Source of the DNA: Rhodococcus jostii NBRC 16295
GTDB taxonomy: Bacteria > Actinomycetota > Actinomycetes > Mycobacteriales > Mycobacteriaceae
Direction of reading: 5' to 3'
Assembly: GCF_001894825.1 (NCBI RefSeq)
Contig: NZ_BCWY01000037.1
Coordinates: 25,263 to 89,262, forward strand
DNA length: 64,000 bases
This document shows positions 1-8,842 of this stretch, in pieces (within the stretch, counting starts at the first letter, position 1; each line of letters starts with the position of its first letter). The notes under the pieces are model-generated. The model saw nothing but the letters and a program-made list of their open reading frames with translations, was not told the DNA's origin and searched no databases. The position numbers and the translations under genes are program-made.

Positions 1-1
1 G

Positions 2-685
2 GACCTGAATTATCCGGCGAAGCTCGGACAGCTGATCGGTGCCGCCACCGTCACCGACGTCACGTGTTCCGCAGCCACACCCGCCCACGTGATCACCACC
101 CCGCAGTTCGTGGGGACGAATTTCGCTCCGCCGCAGATCGACGCGCTCCGGGCGGACACCGACGTCGTGACGCTGAGTATCGGTGGCGGCGGCTCCAACC
201 ACCAGCCCGTATCGGTGCGCTGCGGCGCGATCGCTCCGGGAGTCGACACCGGCTGCCGCGACGACCCCCGGGCCGAGCAACTCGCGGTCGAGGGGATCGC
301 GAAGATGGCGCCGCAGGTCGATGCCGTGGTGGCCGCGATCGTCGCGAAGGCTCCGCACGCCGAGGTATACCTGATCGGGCACGGCGGTTCCGTCGGGCGA
401 CGCGGGTGCTGGCCCGAACTGCCGGTGTCCGACGCCGACGCGGTCTGGCTCGCGCGGTATTTCGAACGGTTCAACCAGATCTACGTCGACGCCGCCGCCA
501 GGTACGGAGTCCACTACATCGACATCGCGAAGGCCGCCGTGGACGGCGGACACGACGCGTGCGCACCGACCGGACAGCGGTGGTTCGAGGGTCTTCTGCC
601 GCAGTCACCCGCGGAACCGGTGCATCCGAACGCGCTGGCGATGACGGCGATCGCCGAGATGGTCGCCGACGACCTGCAACGGTGA
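2..685 (+). CDS. SGNH-type hydrolase/lipase, 3' part
   Basis: The reading frame is open from the first bases of the window, so the true start lies upstream. About 227 codons are present. The glycine-rich stretch SIGGGGSN resembles the oxyanion/Gly block of secreted SGNH hydrolases, and the C-terminal VHPNALAM carries the usual catalytic His in an HPN setting. The cysteine spacing (CGAIAPGVDTGC, RGCWPEL, HDACAP) fits disulfide-bonded exported actinobacterial esterases. The nucleophile Ser (GDS block) must lie upstream of the window. Substrate unknown. It ends inside the 25-bp tandem repeat and is convergent with the PemK-like gene. Confidence 0.75.
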   Translation, partial: DLNYPAKLGQLIGAATVTDVTCSAATPAHVITTPQFVGTNFAPPQIDALRADTDVVTLSIGGGGSNHQPVSVRCGAIAPGVDTGCRDDPRAEQLAVEGIAKMAPQVDAVVAAIVAKAPHAEVYLIGHGGSVGRRGCWPELPVSDADAVWLARYFERFNQIYVDAAARYGVHYIDIAKAAVDGGHDACAPTGQRWFEGLLPQSPAEPVHPNALAMTAIAEMVADDLQR

Positions 686-744
686 CCCGTCAGTGACTCG
701 GCGACGGTGACCCGTCAGTGACTCTGCGACGGGACCCGTCAGTG
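681..744. repeat. 25-bp tandem repeat, 2.5 copies
   Basis: Two 25-bp units (681-705 and 706-730) differ at one base (CTCGGCG versus CTCTGCG). A third partial unit (731-744) keeps GACCCGTCAGTG. Unit 1 contains the stop of the SGNH hydrolase gene, and the partial third unit contains the stop of the convergent PemK-like gene. This suggests local duplication of a 3' end. No hairpin was seen that would make it an obvious terminator. Confidence 0.85.
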
Positions 745-1302
745 CCAGCTGAAGTCCGCCCGCAGACGACTCGCGACGACGTCGAATTTGTCGCGGTCCA
801 TGACGGCGCCCTCGCGGCGGATCCCCGCCTCCGGCACGTCCAGCACCCGATCGAGACGGATCCAGCTCGGACGGCCCTCCGCATCCCAGGCTCCCGAGCC
901 GACCGCAATCCAGTCGCGGTCGCCGTCGTGCTTGCTCTGCGAGGACAGCATCAACCCGAGCAGCGTGTCGCCGTCGCGTCCCACGACGAGCACGGGCCGG
1001 TCCTTACCCTGGCTCGGATCCTCCTCGTACGCCACCCACGTCCAGACGATCTCGCCCGGATCCGCGCGGCCGTCGAGGTCGGGGGAGTACTCGACCTTCC
1101 GGGCCCGATGGGCCGTCGGCGCGGAGTTGGCGGTGACCGGACGGCCCGGGGTGGGCTTCGGCACGGAGGCCGCCGACCCGGTGAGAACACCGGCCGCGCG
1201 GTCCAGTGCGCCGGACTTCTGCAGCTGCGCCAGAAGCTGCGGGCCCTTGTCCCGTGCAAGTCGGCCCAACGTCTTTCCGATGCTGCTCCACGTGCTCGCC
1301 AT
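739..1302 (-). CDS. PemK/MazF-fold conserved protein (Rv2405-like)
   Basis: 187 residues. The C-terminal two thirds carry the PemK/MazF pattern: GEIVWTWVAYEEDP, then DRPVLVVGRDGDTLLGLMLSS and a late WIRLDRVLDV strand. An N-terminal extension of about 65 residues is not typical of small MazF toxins. No antitoxin-sized gene lies beside it. Its place, divergent from lepA, matches Rv2405 of M. tuberculosis, a conserved protein. A housekeeping or RNA-related role therefore seems likelier than a mobile toxin, but function is not known. The start gives MASTWSSIG; the stop lies within the partial third copy of the tandem repeat. Confidence 0.75.
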   Translation of the reverse strand: MASTWSSIGKTLGRLARDKGPQLLAQLQKSGALDRAAGVLTGSAASVPKPTPGRPVTANSAPTAHRARKVEYSPDLDGRADPGEIVWTWVAYEEDPSQGKDRPVLVVGRDGDTLLGLMLSSQSKHDGDRDWIAVGSGAWDAEGRPSWIRLDRVLDVPEAGIRREGAVMDRDKFDVVASRLRADFSWH

Positions 1303-1367
1303 GGCCGCCGAGCTTAGTGCGTTGATGCCGCAGCAGCCGCAACGCGGTGGCTTGGATATCCTGACAG

Positions 1368-3260
1368 GTGACAGTGGCCCGGAACCGGGCCGGTGCCGGT
1401 CCAGGTAAGGGGTCCCCCATCAGCAGCTTCGCCGACAAGACGTTCACGGATCCTGCCCGGATCCGGAATTTCTGCATCATCGCGCACATCGATCACGGCA
1501 AGTCGACGCTGGCCGACCGCATGCTGCAGCTCACCGGCGTGGTCGAGGAGCGGCAGATGCGTGCCCAGTACCTCGACCGCATGGACATCGAGCGCGAGCG
1601 CGGAATCACGATCAAGGCGCAGAACGTCCGGCTCCCGTGGAAGGTGGGCGACGATGAGTACGTCATCCACCTCATCGACACTCCGGGCCACGTCGACTTC
1701 ACCTACGAGGTCTCCCGCGCACTCGAGGCGTGCGAGGGTGCGGTCCTGCTGGTGGATGCCGCGCAGGGCATCGAGGCGCAGACTCTGGCCAACCTGTACC
1801 TGGCGATGGAGAAGGACCTCACCATCATCCCGGTGCTCAACAAGATCGACCTACCGGCCGCCGACCCCGACCGGTACGCCGAGGAGATCGCGCACATCAC
1901 CGGGTGCGAACCGGGTGACGTGCTGCGCGTGTCGGGCAAGACGGGCATGGGCGTGAAGGAACTGCTCGACGAGGTCGTGAAGCAGGTCCCCGCTCCCGTC
2001 GGCGACCCCGACGGTCCGGCGCGCGCCATGATCTTCGACTCGGTGTACGACGCCTACCGCGGAGTCGTCACCTACGTCCGTGTCGTGGACGGCCGGATCT
2101 CGCCGCGCGAGAAGATCACCATGATGTCGACGGGCACCACCCACGATCTGATCGAGGTCGGCATCATCTCGCCCGAACCGAAGGCCAGCATCGGGCTCGG
2201 CGTCGGCGAGGTGGGGTACCTCATCACCGGTGTGAAGGACGTGCGCCAGTCGCGGGTCGGTGACACGGTCACCGCCGCGCGGGGCGGTGCGACGGAACCC
2301 CTCGTCGGCTACCGCGATCCCAAGCCGATGGTCTATTCCGGGCTCTACCCGCTCGACGGTTCGGACTATCCGGTGCTGCGTGACGCCCTCGACAAGTTGC
2401 GCCTCAACGACGCCGCTCTCGCCTACGAGCCGGAGACGTCGGTGGCGCTCGGATTCGGTTTCCGGTGCGGATTCCTCGGACTGCTGCACATGGAGATCAC
2501 CCGTGACCGGCTCGAGCGCGAGTTCGGGCTCGAATTGATCTCGACCTCGCCGAACGTGGTGTACCGGGTGGTGATGGAGGACGGCTCCGAGCACGTCGTC
2601 ACCAACCCGTCGTACTGGCCGGAGGGCAAGATCCGCGAAGTGTACGAGCCGATGGTCAAGTGCACCGTCATCGCGCCCAGCGAATTCATCGGCGCGATCA
2701 TGGAACTCTGCCAGAACCGGCGCGGCGAACTCGGCGGCATGGACTACCTGTCCGAGACCCGTGTCGAGCTGCGCTACGAGATGCCCATGGGCGAGATCAT
2801 GTTCGACTTCTTCGACGCCCTGAAGTCGCGGACCAAGGGTTACGCCAGCCTCGACTATGAGGAGTCCGGCGAGCAGCAGGCCGACCTGGTGAAGGTGGAC
2901 ATCCTGTTGCAGGGCGAGGCCGTCGACGCGTTCTCGTCGATCGTGCACCGCTCCGCTGCCGGCGCGTACGGCGGCCGGATGACGTCGAAGCTGCGCGAGC
3001 TCATTCCCCGCCAGCAGTTCGAGGTGCCGATCCAGGCGGCGATCGGATCGAAGATCATCTCCCGTGAGAACATCCGCGCGATCCGCAAGGACGTGCTCGC
3101 CAAGTGCTATGGCGGCGACATCAGCCGTAAGCGCAAGCTGCTCGAGAAGCAGAAGGAGGGCAAGAAGCGGATGAAGACCATCGGCCGGGTCGAGGTTCCG
3201 CAGGAGGCATTCGTCGCGGCGTTGTCGTCCGAGGCGGTCGGGGACAAGCCGAAGAAGTAG
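1368..3260 (+). CDS. lepA: Elongation factor 4 (LepA), ribosomal back-translocase GTPase
   Basis: 630 residues, normal for the family with a short actinobacterial N-terminal extension. It is a translational GTPase that binds the ribosome and remodels stalled or mistranslocated complexes. G1 is AHIDHGKST (about residues 39-47), followed by the switch region [12 protein letters not shown]3 DTPGHVDF and G4 NKIDLP. The EF-4-specific C-terminal domain ([24 protein letters not shown] in two parts, then [16 protein letters not shown]) is complete. The start is a GTG at 1368; another GTG at 1374 is possible and no strong Shine-Dalgarno is seen. It is divergent from the PemK-like gene and followed after about 50 bp by a nitronate monooxygenase. 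Confidence 0.97.
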   Translation: MTVARNRAGAGPGKGSPISSFADKTFTDPARIRNFCIIAHIDHGKSTLADRMLQLTGVVEERQMRAQYLDRMDIERERGITIKAQNVRLPWKVGDDEYVIHLIDTPGHVDFTYEVSRALEACEGAVLLVDAAQGIEAQTLANLYLAMEKDLTIIPVLNKIDLPAADPDRYAEEIAHITGCEPGDVLRVSGKTGMGVKELLDEVVKQVPAPVGDPDGPARAMIFDSVYDAYRGVVTYVRVVDGRISPREKITMMSTGTTHDLIEVGIISPEPKASIGLGVGEVGYLITGVKDVRQSRVGDTVTAARGGATEPLVGYRDPKPMVYSGLYPLDGSDYPVLRDALDKLRLNDAALAYEPETSVALGFGFRCGFLGLLHMEITRDRLEREFGLELISTSPNVVYRVVMEDGSEHVVTNPSYWPEGKIREVYEPMVKCTVIAPSEFIGAIMELCQNRRGELGGMDYLSETRVELRYEMPMGEIMFDFFDALKSRTKGYASLDYEESGEQQADLVKVDILLQGEAVDAFSSIVHRSAAGAYGGRMTSKLRELIPRQQFEVPIQAAIGSKIISRENIRAIRKDVLAKCYGGDISRKRKLLEKQKEGKKRMKTIGRVEVPQEAFVAALSSEAVGDKPKK

Positions 3261-3311
3261 GGCGCTCGATCCTGTTGTCCGTCGACGTCTGACCGAAAGT
3301 AGGTGCGGCCC

Positions 3312-4247
3312 GTGGCCCTCGAAACCTGGCTCACCCGAACACTGGGGATCGAGGTGCCGATCTTCGGTGCCCCGATGGGCGGACGGGCCGGCGGGACCCT
3401 CGTCGGCGAGGTGTCGAAGGCAGGTGGGCTCGGCCTGCTCGGCGCGGCGCGGTACGCCACCCCGGAGTGGGTCGCGAAGGAGACGGCGGTCGCGCGGCGC
3501 ATCGGCGGGGACGCCTTCGGGATCGGGTTGATGACCTGGGCGCTCGACGACGACGATGCTCTGCTCGACGCCGCGCTGGCCGAGAGTCCGCGGGTCGTGT
3601 CGCTGTCGTTCGGCGATCCCGCACCCTATGTCGAGCGGGTGCACGCCATCGGGGCGCTCGTGGTGTCGCAGGTGAACACGATCGACGATCTGCGGGTCGT
3701 GGAGGCCGCGGGTGTCGACTTCGTCATCGCCCAGGGCGGTGAGGCGGGCGGTCACACCGGCCGGATCGGGACGTTGCCGCTGCTGCAGGAAATTCTCGAG
3801 GCCACCGCACTGCCGGTGCTGGCCGCGGGCGGGATCGCGACCGGTCGCGGACTCGCCGCGGTTCTCGCGGCGGGCGCGGAGGGCGCGATGATCGGGACCG
3901 CGTTTCTGGCCAGCCCCGAGACCATCGGACCGGAGTACGCCCGCGGCAAGCTGATCGCGGCGGGCAGCGCCGACACCGTGTACACGTCGGTGTTCGACCA
4001 GGCGCGCAGCCAGCCGTGGCCCGCCCGGTGGGGTGGACGCGCCCTCGGCAACGAGTTCACGTCGCGCTGGCACGGCGCGGACGCTCCCGACACGGAACTC
4101 GCGTCCGCCTACGATCCGGCGAACCCCGACCTCGGTGTCGTGTACGCCGGGGAGGCGGCGGGTCTCGTCACGTCGGAGCGCCCGGCGGGTGACGTGGTGC
4201 GCCGGATCGCGGCCGACGCGGAGCGGTTGCTGCGCCGCTTCGCGTAG
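3312..4247 (+). CDS. Nitronate monooxygenase (NPD family flavoprotein)
   Basis: About 311 residues, a TIM-barrel FMN enzyme of the 2-nitropropane dioxygenase family, which oxidises alkyl nitronates such as propionate 3-nitronate to carbonyl compounds and nitrite. The family signatures are visible: PIFGAPMGG at the N-terminus, FVIAQGGEAGGHTG (flavin phosphate region with the conserved His), LPVLAAGGIATGRG and GAMIGTAFLASPE. GTG 3312 follows AGGTG at a suitable distance; GTG 3303 is an alternative adding three residues. It is probably detoxifying, but enoyl-ACP reductase-like members exist in this superfamily, so the substrate is open. Convergent with the trehalase gene. Confidence 0.88.
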   Translation: MALETWLTRTLGIEVPIFGAPMGGRAGGTLVGEVSKAGGLGLLGAARYATPEWVAKETAVARRIGGDAFGIGLMTWALDDDDALLDAALAESPRVVSLSFGDPAPYVERVHAIGALVVSQVNTIDDLRVVEAAGVDFVIAQGGEAGGHTGRIGTLPLLQEILEATALPVLAAGGIATGRGLAAVLAAGAEGAMIGTAFLASPETIGPEYARGKLIAAGSADTVYTSVFDQARSQPWPARWGGRALGNEFTSRWHGADAPDTELASAYDPANPDLGVVYAGEAAGLVTSERPAGDVVRRIAADAERLLRRFA

Positions 4248-4299
4248 TAACCCGCCTGATGGCGCTGCCACGCCGCAACTGGAGGGGGTCGGCGCCTGA

Positions 4300-6291
4300 T
4301 CAGACGGTGTTGTGGGCGGGTTGGAAGCCGCCCGCCGCAGCCTCCTCCGCGCGGATGACGTGGACCACCGCGTTGATCAGCGCCAGATGGGTGAACGCCT
4401 GCGGGAAGTTGCCCAGGTGCCGCCCCGAGTCGGGGTCGATCTCCTCCGCGTACAGCTTCAGGGGGCTGGCGAATCCGAGGAGCCGATCGCACAGGCGTTT
4501 GGCGCGGTCGAGTTCCCCGATCTCGACCAGCGCCGATACGAGCCAGAACGAGCAGATCGTGAACGTCCCCTCCTTGCCGCTCAGCCCGTCGTCCGTGGTC
4601 TCCACCCGATAGCGCAGCACCAAGCCGCCCTCGGTCAGCTCGTCCGCGATGGCGAGCACGGTGGCACGGATCCGCGGATCGTCGGCGGGCAGGAACCGCA
4701 GGAGCGGTGCGAGGAGGAGGGACGCGTCGAGGCTGTCGCTGCCGTACCGCTGCGTGAGGACTCCGCGCGCGTCGACGCCGTGTTCGAGGATGTCCTCCTT
4801 GATCTCGTCGGCCAGTTCGGACCACTGCTGCGCGTAACTCGTCTCGCCCTGCTGATCGGCGAGTTTCGCGCCACGGTCGAGCGCCACCCAGCACATGATC
4901 TTCGACGACGTGAAGTGCTGGGGCTCGCCGCGCACCTCCCAGATCCCGCGGTCGGGGAGACGCCAATGCTTGACGGCCTCCTCGACCTGGCGTTTGAGCA
5001 TCGGCCACAAGGTCTCCGGTACCCGCTCACGGGATTTCACATGCAGGTACACCGAATCGAGGATCGTTCCCCAGATGTCGTGCTGGACCTGGTCGTAGGC
5101 GCCGTTTCCGATCCGCACCGGTCGCGCGCCGTCGTAACCGGAGAGATGGTGCAGTTCGGACTCCACCAGCGTCTGCTCGCCGCCGACGCCATACATCACC
5201 TGCAGCGGATGATGGTTGCCGTCCTCGGCGCTCGACACGTCGTAGATGAAGGAGAAGAAGTCGTTGGCCTCCCGGTCGAGCCCGAGGCTGTACAGGCCCC
5301 ACAGCGCGAATGTCGAATCGCGCACCCACGCGTAGCGGTAGTCCCAGTTCCGTTCACCCCCCGGGGTTTCCGGGAGGGACGTGGTCGACGCCGCGAGCAG
5401 CGCGCCCGTCGGGGCATAGGTCAACCCCTTCAGGGCGAGAGCGCTGCGCTGCAGGTAGCCACGCCACTTGTGGTCGGGAAAGCGGCCGATGGTGATCCAT
5501 TCCCGCCAGCACTTCGCCGTCTGCCACATCTTGTCGGCGGCCTCGTCGAACGTCTGCGGCGCGGGCATGTGCGACCACGACAGGGCGACGAACACGTTGT
5601 CGCCCTCGACCATCCGGGTGCGCGCGCGGGCCTCACGCCCTTCGAGCCCGATCTTCATGTTCGTCGTCAGCCTCAATGTCGGGTGGTCGCCCGGACTGCT
5701 CGACTTACACGTGGCACTGGCCTCTTCGTAGACCTTGCCTGTGTACTCCCAGTGCGCCGCGCCGCGGTGGTAGTCGAAGGCGGGTTCGCAGCTCATCTCC
5801 AGTTCGACGGTGCCGTTGACGCACTTCACCGTCCGCAGCAGGATGTGCTCGGCATCCCAGTCGGTGGGGGTGCGGCGGTGCGAGCGCGAGCGCTGCTCGA
5901 CGTTGTGCCACGGGCCGAGGACGAGGGCGTCGCGCACGATGAGCCACCCCGTCTCGGTCTGCCACGTGGTCTCGACGATCAGTCCCCCCGGCAGGTAGCG
6001 GCGGGCGGCGGGCACGTTCTGCCCGTACGGCCCGATGCGGAAGTGGCCCGCGCTGCGGTCGAGGATGGCGCCGAAGACGCTGGGGGAGTCGGGCCGCGGG
6101 ATGCACATCCACTCGACCGAGCCGTTGCGGGCGATCAGGCACGTGGACTCACAGTCCGACAGGAACGCGTAGTCGTCGATCGGCGGAAACGAATGGTGAT
6201 GATGATGCGGGGCGGCGTGCAGCCGGCCGTGGGAGTGCGCGTCGCTGGACACCATGTGATCATCATCGACCGCCGCCGCCGCGCCGTCCAC
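4300..6291 (-). CDS. GH15-family trehalase
   Basis: 663 residues. It very closely resembles my recollection of mycobacterial Rv2402/MSMEG_4535 trehalase, which hydrolyses alpha,alpha-trehalose to glucose and depends on phosphate and Mg2+. Conserved stretches include FPPIDDYAFLSDCEST, SVEWMCIPRPDSPSVFGAIL and the (alpha/alpha)6-barrel motif RNWDYRYAWVRDS typical of GH15. The N-terminus is His-rich, with a run of five His about 30 residues in. The start is uncertain: GTG 6291 or ATG 6255. It is divergent from the small membrane-protein gene at 6333. Trehalose is also the expected acceptor of the Stf0 sulfotransferase 10 kb downstream. Confidence 0.9.
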   Translation of the reverse strand: MDGAAAAVDDDHMVSSDAHSHGRLHAAPHHHHHSFPPIDDYAFLSDCESTCLIARNGSVEWMCIPRPDSPSVFGAILDRSAGHFRIGPYGQNVPAARRYLPGGLIVETTWQTETGWLIVRDALVLGPWHNVEQRSRSHRRTPTDWDAEHILLRTVKCVNGTVELEMSCEPAFDYHRGAAHWEYTGKVYEEASATCKSSSPGDHPTLRLTTNMKIGLEGREARARTRMVEGDNVFVALSWSHMPAPQTFDEAADKMWQTAKCWREWITIGRFPDHKWRGYLQRSALALKGLTYAPTGALLAASTTSLPETPGGERNWDYRYAWVRDSTFALWGLYSLGLDREANDFFSFIYDVSSAEDGNHHPLQVMYGVGGEQTLVESELHHLSGYDGARPVRIGNGAYDQVQHDIWGTILDSVYLHVKSRERVPETLWPMLKRQVEEAVKHWRLPDRGIWEVRGEPQHFTSSKIMCWVALDRGAKLADQQGETSYAQQWSELADEIKEDILEHGVDARGVLTQRYGSDSLDASLLLAPLLRFLPADDPRIRATVLAIADELTEGGLVLRYRVETTDDGLSGKEGTFTICSFWLVSALVEIGELDRAKRLCDRLLGFASPLKLYAEEIDPDSGRHLGNFPQAFTHLALINAVVHVIRAEEAAAGGFQPAHNTV

Positions 6292-6332
6292 CTGTCCGCC
6301 GACTGCGAGCCGGCGAACGATAGGGTGGCACG

Positions 6333-6524
6333 GTGGACCGGATGGCGAGTTGGTGGGACGGCTTCGAGCTGTGGATCGCCGGGCTCCCGTTCGTACCGCA
6401 GGTCGCCCTCGTGCTGCTGGTGATGGTGCCGGTGTGCCGAGGACTGGCGTGGCTGCTCGATCGTGGCCTGGCCGCAGTCTTCGTCCTGCTCAGGCGGGAC
6501 GTTCCGAAGGTGGAGGAACCCTGA
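6333..6524 (+). CDS. Small membrane protein (Rv2401A-like)
   Basis: 63 residues with one strongly hydrophobic segment ([16 protein letters not shown] and onward) followed by basic residues (LLRRDVPK), so probably a single- or two-pass inner membrane protein with cytoplasmic C-terminus. The GTG start gives [10 protein letters not shown]. Its position between the trehalase and the sulfate importer matches Rv2401A of M. tuberculosis, annotated there as a possible membrane protein. Its stop overlaps the start of the 25-codon ORF at 6524 (ATG inside TGATG), implying translational coupling. Function unknown. Confidence 0.7.
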   Translation: MDRMASWWDGFELWIAGLPFVPQVALVLLVMVPVCRGLAWLLDRGLAAVFVLLRRDVPKVEEP

Positions 6525-6601
6525 TGCCGCGCTCACGCGTCACGCTCGCGCTGCTCGCGCTCATCGTCCTCGTCGTCGTCGCATGGCTGCTCACCCGGTA
6601 G
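6524..6601 (+). CDS. 25-residue membrane peptide
   Basis: The ATG at 6524 overlaps the stop codon of the preceding small gene (TGATG). The product is [11 protein letters not shown] followed by ALIVLVVVAWLLTR: a basic N-terminus, about 17 uninterrupted hydrophobic residues and a terminal Arg, the layout of a single-span membrane peptide. The 4-nt overlap and good hydrophobicity support translation, but 25 codons is too short for coding statistics. Possible partner of the 63-residue protein encoded just before it. Confidence 0.5.
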   Translation: MPRSRVTLALLALIVLVVVAWLLTR

Positions 6602-6637
6602 ATCCCGTTCGATGTGAGCAGTTGGTTCAGCCTCTGC

Positions 6638-6643
6638 TACAGT
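6638..6643 (+). promoter_or_regulatory. -10 element of leaderless subI-leader transcript
   Basis: TACAGT (a TANNNT-type actinobacterial -10) lies exactly 7 nt before the GTG of the Cys-Cys leader peptide. That is the spacing expected if transcription starts on the first base of the start codon. No clear -35 is seen, which is common in this group. The same geometry is seen upstream of the sirA leader peptide and of stf0. Confidence 0.65.
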
Positions 6644-6650
6644 CCACGGC

Positions 6651-6740
6651 GTGTCTGAAGCCGCTGTACACCAGGTCCGCCATGAATTGGCGTTGATCGC
6701 TGTCGGCATGCTCGCAGTCGCCGACATCGACTGTTGTTGA
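6651..6740 (+). CDS. Cys-terminated leader peptide of the sulfate importer operon
   Basis: 29 codons starting with GTG and ending ...VADIDCC-stop. The tandem Cys codons just before the stop, the leaderless promoter geometry and the position about 180 nt upstream of subI match the cysteine-responsive leader peptides described in mycobacteria (the Ms4533A type, named after M. smegmatis MSMEG_4533). In those systems ribosome stalling at Cys codons under cysteine limitation increases translation of the downstream genes. The peptide itself probably has no other job. Assignment rests on architecture and recalled family traits. Confidence 0.8.
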   Translation: MSEAAVHQVRHELALIAVGMLAVADIDCC

Positions 6741-6921
6741 TTTCTCCCCGCACACAGAAGTGCGCCCGGGTGGCACCACACATGCTCGACCTGCCTCGCG
6801 CTGCCGATGGTCGTTCGTACCCCTGATTCCCCGCTCGGGCGATCGCTGCGTTCCCTCGTTCCGCATCTCCACCAACTTTTCGCACCACCCCTCTGTGTAA
6901 GTTCCCAGGAAGGTTTCTCCC
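6741..6921 (+). promoter_or_regulatory. Untranslated leader between Cys peptide and subI
   Basis: 181 nt with no further ORF of note, ending in a strong Shine-Dalgarno (AGGAAGG, 6907-6913) 8 nt before the subI ATG. It contains pyrimidine-rich runs (for example around 6740-6750 and 6845-6870) that could pair with the purine-rich Shine-Dalgarno. This would fit attenuation by ribosome-binding-site sequestration coupled to leader translation. No fold was computed. Confidence 0.45.
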
Positions 6922-7953
6922 ATGAAACGCCGTTCTCGTAGTCTTCTCACGGCCCTCGTGACGCTCGGAGCTGTGGCGCTGACCGCGTGCAGCGGTGGCG
7001 CGAGCGACACCGCCGGTGGCGACTCTGCCGGTGCCGACGGTAGCGCCGGCACCATCAATCTGTACGCGTACGCCGTGCCGAAGCCGGGCTTCGACAAGCT
7101 GATCCCCGCGTTCAACGCCACCGACGAGGGCAAGGGCGTGGCCTTCCAGCCGTCCTACGGCGCCTCCGGCGACCAGTCCCGCAAGGTGAAGGACGGCGCC
7201 GAGGCCGACTTCGTCAACTTCTCCGTCGAACCCGACATCACCCGCCTCGTCGACGCCGGACTGGTCGACAAGAGCTGGAACCAGGACGCCTACAACGGAA
7301 TTCCGTTCGGTTCGGTCGTCACCATCGTCGTGCGTGACGGCAACCCGAAGAACATCCACGACTGGGACGACCTGCTGCGCCCCGACGTCGAGGTGGTCAC
7401 CCCCAACCCGTTCAGCTCCGGATCCGCGAAGTGGAACCTGCTCGCGCCGTACGCGGCGAAGAGCAACGGCGGCCAGGACCCGGCTGCCGGTCTCGACTAC
7501 ATCACCTCGCTGGTCAACGACCACGTGAAGATCCAGCCGAAGTCGGGCCGCGAGGCGTCCGAGGCCTTCCTGCAGGGCACCGGCGACGTGCTGCTCAGCT
7601 ACGAGAACGAGGCGCTGTTCATCGAGGGCAACGGTGATCCCGTCGAGCACGTGACCCCGCCGACCACGTTCAAGATCGAGAACCCGGTCGCGGTGCTGTC
7701 GAACAGCAAGAACCTGGAGAAGGCCAACGCGTTCAAGGACTTCCTCTACACCACCGAGGGTCAGAAGCTGTGGGCCGAGGCCGGATTCCGCCCGGTCGAT
7801 CCGGCAGTGGCCACCGAGTTCGCCGACAAGTTCCCGGAGCCGGCCAAGCTGTGGACCATCGCCGACCTCGGCGGCTGGGCCAAGGTCGACTCCGAGGTGT
7901 TCGCCAAGGACACCGGGTCGATCGCTGTGATCTACGACAACGCCACCAAGTAA
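6922..7953 (+). CDS. subI: Sulfate-binding lipoprotein of the sulfate ABC transporter
   Basis: 343 residues. It is a type II lipoprotein: a basic start (MKRRSRS), a hydrophobic core and the lipobox LTAC with the acylated Cys near residue 23. The mature part is a periplasmic sulfate/thiosulfate-binding protein with family blocks such as GASGDQSRKVKDGAEADFVNFS, NPFSSGSAKWN and LLSYENEALF. It captures sulfate outside the membrane for CysT/CysW/CysA. It is first gene of the transporter operon, spaced 7 nt from cysT, and probably controlled by cysteine through the upstream leader peptide. Confidence 0.95.
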   Translation: MKRRSRSLLTALVTLGAVALTACSGGASDTAGGDSAGADGSAGTINLYAYAVPKPGFDKLIPAFNATDEGKGVAFQPSYGASGDQSRKVKDGAEADFVNFSVEPDITRLVDAGLVDKSWNQDAYNGIPFGSVVTIVVRDGNPKNIHDWDDLLRPDVEVVTPNPFSSGSAKWNLLAPYAAKSNGGQDPAAGLDYITSLVNDHVKIQPKSGREASEAFLQGTGDVLLSYENEALFIEGNGDPVEHVTPPTTFKIENPVAVLSNSKNLEKANAFKDFLYTTEGQKLWAEAGFRPVDPAVATEFADKFPEPAKLWTIADLGGWAKVDSEVFAKDTGSIAVIYDNATK

Positions 7954-7960
7954 GACCGAC

Positions 7961-8842
7961 ATGAGCGACACCCCGACGACGGCGGGCGGACGCGGCACCA
8001 CGGTGCCGTTCCCGCCCGCTCCGCCTGCCCGCAAGAAGATCGCCCGGGTCACCGGAGCGGTGGGACCGCTCGGCATCGGCATCGCGACGCTCTGGCTGAG
8101 CATCATCGTGGTCCTGCCTCTCGCCGCGCTCACCGTGGCGTCGTTCGGCGACGGGATCGCCGGGTTCGTGGACGCGATCACAGCGCCCGTGGCGCTGGCA
8201 TCCCTGCGCGTCACCGTGCTGGTGTCGGTGGTGGTGGCCGTGATCAACGTGATCATGGGCACGCTCATCGCCTGGGTTCTCGTGCGCGACGAGTTCCCCG
8301 GCAAGCGGATCGTCAACGCGCTGATCGACCTGCCGTTCGCACTGCCGACCATCGTGGCCAGCATCGTGCTGCTGTCGCTGTACGGACCGGAGAGCCCGAT
8401 CGGGGTCCACCTCAACGCCACCCAGCCCGGTCTGATCGTGGCGCTGGCATTCGTGACGTTGCCGTTCGTCGTCCGCTCGGTGCAACCGGTGCTGATCGAG
8501 GTGGACAAAGAGGTGGAAGAGGCCGCGGCCTCACTCGGTGCGGACAACGTGACGATCTTCCGCCGAGTGGTGCTGCCGACCCTGACACCGGCCGTCATCA
8601 GCGGCGCCGGGCTCGCGTTCGCCCGCGCGATCGGCGAATACGGATCAGTCGTCCTGATCGGCGGAAACATTCCCCGAGAGACTCAGGTCGCATCCCAGTA
8701 CATTCAACAGCAGATCGAAATCGATCGGCCGGCCGCCGCGGCGGCCGTGTCGGTGGCCCTCCTGGCCATCGCGTTCGTGACGTTGTTCGCCCTCCGGGTC
8801 TTCGCCAGCCGGGGGCAGCGTCGTGAGGAGCAGGCGGAATGA
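7961..8842 (+). CDS. cysT: Sulfate ABC transporter permease CysT
   Basis: 293 residues with about six membrane segments. The inner-membrane permease motif [23 protein letters not shown] is the EAA loop that contacts the ATPase. It forms the translocation pore with CysW. The N-terminal 30 residues are a polar, Pro-rich cytoplasmic tail. It starts 7 nt after subI and overlaps cysW by 4 nt (ATGA), so the genes are co-translated. Confidence 0.95.
   Translation: MSDTPTTAGGRGTTVPFPPAPPARKKIARVTGAVGPLGIGIATLWLSIIVVLPLAALTVASFGDGIAGFVDAITAPVALASLRVTVLVSVVVAVINVIMGTLIAWVLVRDEFPGKRIVNALIDLPFALPTIVASIVLLSLYGPESPIGVHLNATQPGLIVALAFVTLPFVVRSVQPVLIEVDKEVEEAAASLGADNVTIFRRVVLPTLTPAVISGAGLAFARAIGEYGSVVLIGGNIPRETQVASQYIQQQIEIDRPAAAAAVSVALLAIAFVTLFALRVFASRGQRREEQAE

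Noticed and set aside
739..1302. PemK-fold gene as half of a toxin-antitoxin system
   Set aside because: No antitoxin ORF adjacent, a long N-terminal extension, and the conserved position beside lepA as in Rv2405.
1851..4271. Very long antisense frame across lepA and the nitronate monooxygenase
   Set aside because: It mirrors codon structure of the true genes; Arg/Gly/His-rich product with no motif. The same holds for long frames opposite trehalase, hrcA/dnaJ2 and kdpAB.
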